Source: Flavivirga spongiicola (GTDB lineage: Bacteria; Bacteroidota; Bacteroidia; Flavobacteriales; Flavobacteriaceae). Taken from it: a stretch of DNA of 64,000 bases. Numbering within the stretch: the stretch's first letter is position 1; each line of letters opens with the position of its first letter. The position numbers and the translations under genes are program-made. Below are positions 45,913 to 54,173 of the stretch, piece by piece. A model generated the notes under the pieces. The model ran no database searches. It was not told the origin of the DNA and saw only the letters and a program-made list of their open reading frames with translations. Where the stretch lies: positions 2,019,001 to 2,083,000 of the forward strand of contig NZ_JAUOEO010000001.1 in the NCBI RefSeq assembly GCF_030540825.1. The letters run 5' to 3'.

Positions 45913-47412
45913 ATGACTATGAGACCTTTAACATATTATTTCTACTGTCTATTATTTACAATAATGAGTTGCGATAAAACAGATAACAAATTACAAGTAG
46001 ACATTTTTGAAACCTCAGCAAAAGGAAATCAACTGACCAAGATCACTGAGTTTCCTGCTGCAAATACAAAAGTGACTATAAAGCTAATTCCTGAACAAAC
46101 CTTTCAAACTATTTCAGGTTTTGGAGGGGCTTTTACAGAATCTTCGGCTTACTTACTAAACAAATTAAGTAAAGCAAATAGAGATACCATTTTACGTGCC
46201 TATTTTGCCAAAGATGGTGCTAGATATTCTTTAACCAGAACACACATGAATTCATGTGACTTCTCACTAACCAACTATTCATATTCCCCAGTAGAAGGTG
46301 ATAAAACTTTAGAGCATTTCACTATCGAAGAAGATATGGATGACCTCATCCCAATGATAAAAGAGGCATTGACTATATCTCAAGATGGGTTTAAAATATT
46401 TGCATCACCCTGGACCGCAGCACCGTGGATGAAAGACAATAACAAATGGGTTGGAGGCAAGCTACTTCCAGAATATTATGACACCTGGGCTTTATTCTTT
46501 TCAAAATATGTGGACGCTTATAAAGCAGAAGGTATAGATATTTGGGGCTTTACGGTTGAGAACGAACCTCATGGGAATGGAAACAACTGGGAAAGTATGC
46601 ATTTTACACCAAAGGAAATGACAGATTTTGTCCAACATCATTTAGGTCCAAAACTTGAAGCTGATGGAAAAGGCGATAAAATAATTTTAGGATACGACCA
46701 GAATAGAGCAGGCTTAAAAGAATGGGTTGATGAAATGTACAGAGACGAAGCCTCCTCTAAATACTTTCATGGTACTGCTATACATTGGTATGAAAGCACC
46801 TATGATTTTTTTCCTGAAGCCTTGCAATATGCACATAATAAAGCACCTGATAAATACTTAATAGAAACCGAAGGCTGTGTAGATTCTGAAGTTCCTAAAT
46901 GGAAAGATGATGCTTGGTACTGGAGTAAAGAAGCTACCGATTGGGGCTGGGATTGGGCATCGGAAGAAGAAAAATATCTGCATCCTAAGTATTCGCCAGT
47001 AAACCGATACGCTAGAGATATTATTGGGTGTCTTAACAATTGGGTTGATGGATGGGTAGACTGGAATATGGTTTTAGATAGACAAGGTGGCCCCAATTGG
47101 TTTGAGAATTGGTGTGTAGCGCCTGTAATTGTTGACCCTGATGCCGACGAAGTTTATTTCACACCCATTTATTATGTCATGGCACACTTCAGCAAATACA
47201 TAAGACCAGATGCTAAAGTTATTGGACTAGAAAACTCTGATGATAAGCTCATGGTAACTGCCGCTACAAATCCCGATGGAAGCATTGCAATTGTATTGTT
47301 TAATGAAACTGAAACCCAAAAAACAATTAACCTATCAATACATGAAAAAAATGTTGAATTCTCAATAGATGCTCGGGCTATTCAAACTATTGTGATTCCA
47401 AAAAATAATTAA
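45913..47412 (+). CDS. GH30 glycoside hydrolase, lipoprotein (likely beta-1,6-glucanase)
   Basis: The 499-residue protein has the lipobox LFTIMSCDKTD and a GH30 barrel with attached beta-sandwich. The acid/base is E218 in TVENEPHGNG, and the nucleophile is about E320 in LIETEGC. GH30 members of laminarin loci remove beta-1,6-linked glucose side chains; beta-glucosidase activity is an alternative for this subfamily. It complements GH16 and GH17 by clearing branches. Translation may start at either of two nearby ATGs (45913 or 45919). A sandwich strand set (IVLFNETETQKTINLSI) closes the protein. Confidence 0.93.
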   Translation: MTMRPLTYYFYCLLFTIMSCDKTDNKLQVDIFETSAKGNQLTKITEFPAANTKVTIKLIPEQTFQTISGFGGAFTESSAYLLNKLSKANRDTILRAYFAKDGARYSLTRTHMNSCDFSLTNYSYSPVEGDKTLEHFTIEEDMDDLIPMIKEALTISQDGFKIFASPWTAAPWMKDNNKWVGGKLLPEYYDTWALFFSKYVDAYKAEGIDIWGFTVENEPHGNGNNWESMHFTPKEMTDFVQHHLGPKLEADGKGDKIILGYDQNRAGLKEWVDEMYRDEASSKYFHGTAIHWYESTYDFFPEALQYAHNKAPDKYLIETEGCVDSEVPKWKDDAWYWSKEATDWGWDWASEEEKYLHPKYSPVNRYARDIIGCLNNWVDGWVDWNMVLDRQGGPNWFENWCVAPVIVDPDADEVYFTPIYYVMAHFSKYIRPDAKVIGLENSDDKLMVTAATNPDGSIAIVLFNETETQKTINLSIHEKNVEFSIDARAIQTIVIPKNN

Positions 47413-47433
47413 TACTAACTAAACCAATAAGAT

Positions 47434-49074
47434 ATGTCAAATATAAAAACAGCAGCGAAAGACAAAGTACCCTTTTTACAAAAAACAGCTTTCGGTTCAG
47501 GACATTTAGTACTTAATTTATTACCAGGAGCTTTAGCGGTTTTTATGTTCTTTTTAGTAACTGCTTTTGGAATGGATCCATGGTTAGCAGGTTTATTAGG
47601 CGGCTTACCTAGAATATTTGATGCTATCACTGATCCCATAATGGGTTTTATTTCTGATAATACCAAGTCAAGATGGGGACGACGACGACCTTATATTTTT
47701 ATTGGAGCTATTTTAAGTGGGATACTGTTTGCGTTTTTATTCCAAATGAGTGAAGATAATTCGGTCATGTTCAACTTTTGGTATTTTCTTCTTATGTCTT
47801 TATTGTTTCTCATTGGAAATACCATGTATGCTACACCATTAGTAGGTTTAGGATACGAAATGACTTCTGATTATAATGAGCGTACACGCTTAATGGCATT
47901 TGCAAATATTATTGGTCAAATTGCTTGGATGCTAGTGCCTTGGTTTTGGGTCGTTATTGCTGACCCTACCGTCTTTCCTTTAAGTGAAGAAACAATAAGA
48001 ATTATTGGAGAAATGGGACTTACAGGAGATGAATTACAAAAAATAACAGATGAAAAATTACAAGCAACAGGGGTTCGTAAATTATCATTAATAGTTGGGT
48101 TAGCATGTGCTGTACTTGGGATTTTACCGGCCTTATTCTGCAAAGGGATTGATTCTGGAAAAATGGAAAACAGAAAAGAAATAAGCCTTAACACACTATC
48201 ATCTAGTTTTAAAGAATTATTTCAAGGTATTAAGGAAGTATCCAAAAATAAACCCTTCATGAAGTTATGTGGAGCTACATTCCTTGTGTTTAATGGATTC
48301 CAAATGGTCGCTTCATTCAGTTTTTTTATAATTGTCTTTTATATTTATAATGGTAACTATGGTGACGCTGGTACTTGGCCAGCTTGGTTCGCTTCACTCA
48401 CAGCAGTAGTAACCGCCTTTATGGTTATTCCTATCATTTCAAAAATAGCTAACAAATGGGGAAAGCGAAAAGCTTTTATTATTTCTACAGTCATTTCGAT
48501 TATTGGTTACATACTTAAGTGGTGGGGCTTTGATAATTCATTAAACGATAAATTCAATAAGACAAGTTTTGGTGAAGGATTAAACAGTTTTGTAGGTTCA
48601 ATATTTGATGCCATCAATCCTTTTCTGGACAGCATAGGTATGTCTTGGTTTAGCATGGATACGAGCCAAGGTGGTCCCTGGCTAATGTTCTTACCTATTC
48701 CATTTATGGCTTTTGGTTTAGGGGGTTTATTTACATTAATGATGAGTATGACGGCAGATGTATGTGATTTAGATGAACTAGAAAATGGCATGCCAAGAAA
48801 AGAAGGAACTTTTGGAGCGATTTACTGGTGGATGGTAAAGCTGGGGCAGGCCATTGCTTTAGTACTTGGTGGAGCCATTTTAACCTTAGTTGGTTTCGAC
48901 GAAGGTGCTGTATCTCAAACAGCTGAAACAATGACAAAGCTACGAATAGCAGATATTGTTATACCAGCTGTCACTGCAGCTATAGCTATTTGGATTATGT
49001 ATAAATATAGTTTGAATGAAACAAGAGCAAGAGAAATAAAAGTAGAATTAGTAAAACGTAGAGGAGAACTTTAG
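47434..49074 (+). CDS. GPH-family (MFS-type) sugar:cation symporter
   Basis: The 546-residue inner-membrane protein has about 12 helices and the glycoside-pentoside-hexuronide signature FDAITDPIMGFISDN followed by TKSRWGRRRPYI in the first half. A long cytosolic loop (about 200-265) and an insertion (about 350-420) are larger than in MelB. It probably imports glucose or short beta-glucan oligomers from the periplasm with a cation, feeding the cytoplasmic phosphorylase encoded in the same unit. It is 21 nt after the GH30 gene and 20 nt before the leaderless GH17 gene. Confidence 0.92.
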   Translation: MSNIKTAAKDKVPFLQKTAFGSGHLVLNLLPGALAVFMFFLVTAFGMDPWLAGLLGGLPRIFDAITDPIMGFISDNTKSRWGRRRPYIFIGAILSGILFAFLFQMSEDNSVMFNFWYFLLMSLLFLIGNTMYATPLVGLGYEMTSDYNERTRLMAFANIIGQIAWMLVPWFWVVIADPTVFPLSEETIRIIGEMGLTGDELQKITDEKLQATGVRKLSLIVGLACAVLGILPALFCKGIDSGKMENRKEISLNTLSSSFKELFQGIKEVSKNKPFMKLCGATFLVFNGFQMVASFSFFIIVFYIYNGNYGDAGTWPAWFASLTAVVTAFMVIPIISKIANKWGKRKAFIISTVISIIGYILKWWGFDNSLNDKFNKTSFGEGLNSFVGSIFDAINPFLDSIGMSWFSMDTSQGGPWLMFLPIPFMAFGLGGLFTLMMSMTADVCDLDELENGMPRKEGTFGAIYWWMVKLGQAIALVLGGAILTLVGFDEGAVSQTAETMTKLRIADIVIPAVTAAIAIWIMYKYSLNETRAREIKVELVKRRGEL

Positions 49075-49094
49075 AAAATTAATAGAATAAAATT

Positions 49095-49979
49095 ATGTCG
49101 TATAGAGCTGGTAAAATAAGATCGTTAGCAGGGTTAAATCTTGATGATAAGACCCCGAAAGGTATACATAACCTATTTAAAAGAGTATTAAAAAATGGGA
49201 TGCATGGACTCTGTTTTAGCCCTTATGAAGAAGGCCAAGAACCAGGTGATCAAATGACCGAAAAGCAAATTAGGCGTCGTATGAAAATCATAAAACCATA
49301 TACAAAATGGATTCGTTCTTTTTCTTGTACAGATGGTAATGAGGCTATTCCGCGTATTGCGAAAGAATATGGTATTAAAACCTTAGTGGGCGCTTGGTTA
49401 GGTGATGATGCAGAGATCAATAAAAAAGAGATTGCGGGACTTATAGAACTAGCAAAAGGAGGGTTTGTAGATATCGCTGCTGTTGGTAACGAAGTTATGT
49501 ATAGAGGTGATTTAACCGAAGATGAGCTTTTAGTTTTTATGCATGATGTTAAAAATGCTATCCCAGATGTACCAATGGGGTATGTAGACGCCTATTATGA
49601 GTTTAGTCACAGACCAAGAATTACAGAAGCCTGCGATGTGATTTTAGCTAATTGTTATCCTTATTGGGAAGGCTGTAGTCAAGAATATGCTTTGGTTTAT
49701 ATGAGAGACATGTATAATCAAGCTAAAAGTGCTGGAAACGGAAAAAAAGTGATTATAACAGAAACAGGATGGCCTTCTTTTGGTGAAGGATTGCAAGGCG
49801 CTATTCCATCACAAGAAAATGCTGTGAAGTATTTTATAAACTCACAAATATGGTCTAATGATGATGATATTGAGATGTTCTATTTTTCATCTTTTGATGA
49901 ATCATGGAAAGTGGGGGCTGAAGGTGATGTAGGAGCGTATTGGGGACTCTGGGATAAAGACGAAAAATTAAAGTTTTAG
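49095..49979 (+). CDS. Leaderless GH17 glycoside hydrolase
   Basis: The 294-residue protein begins MSYRAGKIRSLAGLN with no signal peptide or lipobox, so it should be cytosolic. It is a minimal GH17 barrel with both catalytic residues: E133 in AAVGNEVMYRG and E223 in VIITETGWPSFG. It resembles the lipoprotein GH17 at 44611 but is shorter and diverged. Next to a transporter and a phosphorylase, it probably trims imported beta-1,3-oligomers, or acts as a transglycosylase as some GH17 enzymes do. It is the last gene of unit 3. Confidence 0.88.
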   Translation: MSYRAGKIRSLAGLNLDDKTPKGIHNLFKRVLKNGMHGLCFSPYEEGQEPGDQMTEKQIRRRMKIIKPYTKWIRSFSCTDGNEAIPRIAKEYGIKTLVGAWLGDDAEINKKEIAGLIELAKGGFVDIAAVGNEVMYRGDLTEDELLVFMHDVKNAIPDVPMGYVDAYYEFSHRPRITEACDVILANCYPYWEGCSQEYALVYMRDMYNQAKSAGNGKKVIITETGWPSFGEGLQGAIPSQENAVKYFINSQIWSNDDDIEMFYFSSFDESWKVGAEGDVGAYWGLWDKDEKLKF

Positions 49980-49995
49980 GCAAATGGTTAAATAA

Positions 49996-50117
49996 ACCAC
50001 TAAGCTTTGGCAGGCTAAAAGTCTGCTTTATGAAATACCAAAATATAAACATTGTAAAACTGAATTAGTGTGAATTCGTGAAGCCAGCCGGCTGGCTGGT
50101 TCGTATCAAAAGTTTTG
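49996..50117 (+). repeat. Dispersed intergenic repeat, copy B (shortened)
   Basis: It shares with copy C the blocks CTTTGGCAG..TAAAAGTCTGC, TGAAATACCAAAATATAAA, AACATTGTAAAACTGAATT, GTGTGAATTCGTGAA and TTCGTATCAAAAGTTTT. The GC-rich palindrome CCAGCCGGCTGGCTGG is inserted at about 50084-50099. It begins 17 nt after the GH17 stop and ends 33 nt before the start of the next gene. Confidence 0.75.
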
Positions 50118-50149
50118 TTACATTAAGTAAATTTATAATTAAGAAGGTA

Positions 50150-53100
50150 ATGATCAGAATTAAACCCAATTATGTCACAATATTGATATTGATTATAATC
50201 ATGTCTTGCCAAAAATCAAAACGCCCGCTATGCGCAGAGACATTAGTTGGAGGGTTTCAATTACTTTCTTCAGATAAAACAGGCATTGATTTTAATAACT
50301 CCATTAAAGAAACCGAAAATTTTAATCACTTTTATTATTCCCAAATATATAATGGTGCAGGAGTCGCTATAGGCGATATAAATAATGATGGTCTATCAGA
50401 TATATTCTTTTGTGGCAACCAAGTGAGTGATAGACTTTACTTAAACAAAGGCCATTTTCAATTTGAAAATATTACTAAGAAATCAAGAGCAGCCAGAGTT
50501 TCAGGATGGTCTTGGGGCGTAACCATGGTCGATGTAAATTCGGATGGCTATCTCGATATTTATGTTAGCAGAAATGGAGAATTCATGAATCCTGAGCAAC
50601 GTAAAAATCTACTTTACATAAATAATAAAGATCTTACATTTACAGAATCTGCGATGGCTTATGGGCTTGCAGATGCCGGATATTCTACCCAAGCAGTCTT
50701 TTTTGATATGGATAATGATGGTGATTTGGATATGTATCAAGTCAACCAACCAGCAGACCAAAAGCTGTTTATTCGTCACACGATCACGGAAGACAGTTAT
50801 AAATTCTTTACACATAAATTATATATAAATGATAAAGGGAGATATCGTGATGTCTCAGAATACGCAGGTATCTCAAGGGTTTTTGCATATGGGTTAAGTG
50901 TTAATGCTGCCGATTTCAACAATGATGGATGGACCGACCTATATGTTGCTAATGACTATGATGAACCAGACTTTATGTATTATAATAATGGAGATGGAAC
51001 GTTTCGAAATGTGATTAATGAAAATTTAAAACATATTTCCAGGTTCAGTATGGGATCAGACGTAGGTGATATAAACAACGATGGGTTGATAGATATTATC
51101 ACGTTAGAAATGGCTGCAGAGGATCATTTTCGATCAAAAACCAACATGGGTTCTATGTCAACCGAAAATTTCAATCAACTAGTTAGTTTAGGAAAGCATT
51201 GTCAATACATGTCAAATACACTACAAGTTAATACAGGTGTCGGCAGTTTTTCTGACGTTGCTAATATGGCTGGCGTTGCTAAAACCGATTGGAGTTGGGG
51301 CGGGTTGTTTGTAGATTTAGATAATGATGGTTTAAAGGATATAATAATATCCAATGGCGTTAAAAAAGATGTTAGAAATAATGATTATATGGCTATTGTA
51401 ACCAATCTAGATCCAAATATATCGACGCAAGAATTTTTCAATATAAGTAAAAACACACCTTCCCAACCTATTTCTAATTATGTTTATAATAACAAAGGCA
51501 ATCTTCAGTTTAAAAAGGTCACAAAAGATTGGGGTTTTGAAACACCAAGTTTCTCAAGCGGAATAGCTTATGGAGATCTGGATAATGATGGCGATTTAGA
51601 CGTTGTTACAAATAATATGGACGCTTTAGCATTCGTCTATGAAAACAAAGCGACCGGCAATTTCTTAAAGATTGATCTAGAAGGTTCCGATACAAACACA
51701 TTTGGTTATGGGGCTAAAGCAACTATTCATCATAACGGTAACATGCAGGTTTTAGAAAATTCAGTGACCAGAGGCTATTTATCTTCGGTAGAACCAGGCT
51801 TATTTTTTGGATTGGGTAAAGAGATTGAAGTTGAGAAAGTGGAAGTCAAGTGGCCAGATGGCAAAATAAATGTGTTTGAAAATATAAAGGCAAATACAAC
51901 ACTTACTGTTAAATATTCAAAAGCAAAAACCCCAACAAAACGAGTTGAAAAAAAACAACCCTTATTAGCTCAAATAGAACCTAACGATATTGGTATTTCT
52001 TATAGTCATAAAGAAAATGAGTTTGATGATTTTGAAGTTGAAATTTTACTACCCCATAAACTATCTCAAAACGGCCCTTTCTCTACTGTCGGGGATGTTA
52101 ACGGAGACGGATTGGAAGATTTATTTATTGGTGGAGCAGCAGGACAAGGCGGCATACTCTATCTTCAAAACACCAATGGACAATTCCGTAAAAGCACATC
52201 GCAGCCTTGGGAAAATGATAAAGACTCAGAAGATTTAGGAGCCCTATTTTTAGATGTAGACGGAGATAATGATCAGGACTTATTTGTTGCTAGTGGCGGT
52301 AATGAATTTAAACAAGGAAATACTTTATTAAAAGACAGACTATATATAAATAATGGGCAGGGCGTATTTGCTAAAAGTGATCATGGGCTACCGCCTATTT
52401 TTGAAAGCTCTCACTGCGTGAAGGCATCTGATATTGATGCAGATGGCGATCTAGATATATTTGTTGGTACACGACTTATTTCTAGACAATATCCTTTTCC
52501 AGCAAGTAGTTATTTGCTTATTAACGATAATGGCGTGTTTAAAAAAGCACCCAGTAAAACCGCTCCAGATCTTGAAAATATGGGATTAGTTACTGATGCT
52601 GTTTTTACAGATATTGATGGTGATAATGACGCAGATTTGATGTTAGTTGGAGAGTGGATGCAAATTATAATTTTAGAAAACAAAGAAGGGGTCTTTATAA
52701 ATAGTTCGGAAAAATATGGACTTAAAGACACCCGAGGTTTATGGTGGTCTATAACGGCTAGTGACCTAGATAACGATGGCGATGATGATTATATAGTTGG
52801 AAACTTAGGCATTAATAATAAATTTAAGGCAACCAAAGAACACCCTTTTAAGGTATACGCCAACGACTTTGATAACAATGGAACAAACGATATTGTATTG
52901 GCAAAATTTTATAAAAACGATTACGTGCCCGTAAGAGGAAGAGAATGTACAAGTCAACAAATGCCATATGTTGCAGATAAATTCAAAGATTTTAATAGTT
53001 TCGCGGCTTCCAAATTATTAGACATTCTACCAGAAGATAAAGTAGGCGATGCGGTTAAATATGAGATTCATAATTTTGAAAGCATTATTTTAATAAATGA

Positions 53101-53443
53101 AGGTGGTAAGTTACTAAGACAATTACTTCCGATACAAGCTCAAATGTCCCCTATTAAATCGTCGCTGGTATTAGACGTTGATAATGATGGCAATAAAGAC
53201 ATTATTACTGTTGGCAATCATTATGGCGTAGAAGTTGAGACCACTCGCTATGATGCTAGTATTGGTGCCGTGCTTTTAGGAGATGGTAAAAACAATTTTC
53301 ATTTCATGCCGCCTTCACAGAGCGGGCTTAATATTCCCTATGATAGTAGAGATATTAATTACATCAAACAGGAAAATAACCAAAACACCATAATCGTTAC
53401 AAATAATAATTCTTCCCTCTCAGTTTATAATTACAAAAACTAA
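50150..53443 (+). CDS. FG-GAP/VCBS repeat lipoprotein with UnbV/ASPIC domain
   Basis: I start at the ATG at 50150, which gives a lipoprotein signal (ILILIIIMSCQKSK). The frame is open upstream to a GTG at 50078, but that lies in repeat copy B. The product of about 1097 residues has many FG-GAP/VCBS calcium-type repeats (for example DINNDGLSDIFF, DVNSDGYLDIYV, DMDNDGDLDMY), a UnbV/ASPIC domain at about 500-590 (GYGAKATIHHNG, VEVKWPDGKINVFENI), and another set of FG-GAP repeats to the end. CRTAC1-type proteins like this often accompany PULs as surface lipoproteins; their role in glycan use is unproven. Confidence 0.85.
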   Translation: MIRIKPNYVTILILIIIMSCQKSKRPLCAETLVGGFQLLSSDKTGIDFNNSIKETENFNHFYYSQIYNGAGVAIGDINNDGLSDIFFCGNQVSDRLYLNKGHFQFENITKKSRAARVSGWSWGVTMVDVNSDGYLDIYVSRNGEFMNPEQRKNLLYINNKDLTFTESAMAYGLADAGYSTQAVFFDMDNDGDLDMYQVNQPADQKLFIRHTITEDSYKFFTHKLYINDKGRYRDVSEYAGISRVFAYGLSVNAADFNNDGWTDLYVANDYDEPDFMYYNNGDGTFRNVINENLKHISRFSMGSDVGDINNDGLIDIITLEMAAEDHFRSKTNMGSMSTENFNQLVSLGKHCQYMSNTLQVNTGVGSFSDVANMAGVAKTDWSWGGLFVDLDNDGLKDIIISNGVKKDVRNNDYMAIVTNLDPNISTQEFFNISKNTPSQPISNYVYNNKGNLQFKKVTKDWGFETPSFSSGIAYGDLDNDGDLDVVTNNMDALAFVYENKATGNFLKIDLEGSDTNTFGYGAKATIHHNGNMQVLENSVTRGYLSSVEPGLFFGLGKEIEVEKVEVKWPDGKINVFENIKANTTLTVKYSKAKTPTKRVEKKQPLLAQIEPNDIGISYSHKENEFDDFEVEILLPHKLSQNGPFSTVGDVNGDGLEDLFIGGAAGQGGILYLQNTNGQFRKSTSQPWENDKDSEDLGALFLDVDGDNDQDLFVASGGNEFKQGNTLLKDRLYINNGQGVFAKSDHGLPPIFESSHCVKASDIDADGDLDIFVGTRLISRQYPFPASSYLLINDNGVFKKAPSKTAPDLENMGLVTDAVFTDIDGDNDADLMLVGEWMQIIILENKEGVFINSSEKYGLKDTRGLWWSITASDLDNDGDDDYIVGNLGINNKFKATKEHPFKVYANDFDNNGTNDIVLAKFYKNDYVPVRGRECTSQQMPYVADKFKDFNSFAASKLLDILPEDKVGDAVKYEIHNFESIILINEGGKLLRQLLPIQAQMSPIKSSLVLDVDNDGNKDIITVGNHYGVEVETTRYDASIGAVLLGDGKNNFHFMPPSQSGLNIPYDSRDINYIKQENNQNTIIVTNNNSSLSVYNYKN

Positions 53444-53447
53444 ACTA

Positions 53448-53666
53448 CTATGGACTGGAAGTCCATAGATTCGCTTTGGCAGACTGAAAGTCTGTTTCGT
53501 GAAATACCAAAATATAAAATAATAAACATTGTAAAACTGAATTCGTGTGAATTCGTGAAACCAGCCAGCCGGCAGGCTGGTTCGTGTCAAAAGTTTTTAG
53601 AAGCTGAAAGCGAAATGCACTAAAAGTACATAGCTTTAACTGCATTTGAAATCAGTAAAGTGCTGC
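53448..53666 (+). repeat. Dispersed intergenic repeat, copy C
   Basis: About 220 bases start 5 nt after the preceding stop codon. Visible stem-loops are TATGGACTGGAAGTCCATAG and GGCAGACTGAAAGTCTG, and the GC-rich palindrome CCAGCCAGCCGGCAGGCTGG is inserted near 53561-53580. The remainder follows copy A closely up to GCTTTAACTGCATTTGA. Copies B and C bracket the FG-GAP gene as direct repeats. Confidence 0.75.
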
Positions 53667-53853
53667 TTTAAAAAAACCATACGATATTAAAAAAATCTAG
53701 TAGTAAAAAGTTTCAGACCAATGGGTCATATTGTTCTATTAAGTACTGAGAATCAGGCTCGGTATTTATTAGTATTTCTACAAACTTGATGCTTTTAGTA
53801 ACAATAAATGTATACAAGGATAAAAAGTATGACAGCAATTAATAAAATCACCA

Positions 53854-54037
53854 CAACATTGCCACAACATTGCTTCTTAATTGCTTTATTTACAGTTAAT
53901 TAATACTAAAATGATTCTAAAAAGAAGTAGCCTAAATATCCCGTTTATCCCCATTAACAAAGACTTACTACCCTATCGTCATTGTGAATAATGCAAAAAC
54001 AAACTGCTTTTATTGTCTTGTATGCTTTTTGTAGCGG
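53854..54037 (+). promoter_or_regulatory. PUL promoter 3: CRACATT direct repeats and downstream box
   Basis: CCACAACATT occurs twice, at 53851-53860 and 53862-53871, so the core CAACATT repeats are 11 bp apart. TATGCTTTTTGTAGCGG at 54021-54037 matches the boxes of promoters 1 and 2. The distance from the second repeat to the box is 156 nt, longer than at the other promoters. The T9SS protein gene starts 137 nt after the box. No other feature is seen between 53667 and 54173. Confidence 0.55.
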
Positions 54038-54173
54038 TATCGTCTACTAATTTATTAACAATCAACACATACATTTACGAATATCTAAATACCACCTTTG
54101 TTAGGTTCTCCATTATAGTTTGCAAGGCGTGAATTTTAGTTTAAAAACAAACAACTAATTCTAAAAACAAATT

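Noticed and set aside
44611..49979. Interpretation of the GH17/transporter group as beta-glucan synthesis
   Set aside because: There is no glycosyltransferase in the window; GH16, GH30, SusCD and a phosphorylase all point to degradation.
50078..50149. GTG start extending the FG-GAP lipoprotein by 24 codons
   Set aside because: It begins inside dispersed repeat B and would hide the lipoprotein signal that starts at 50150.
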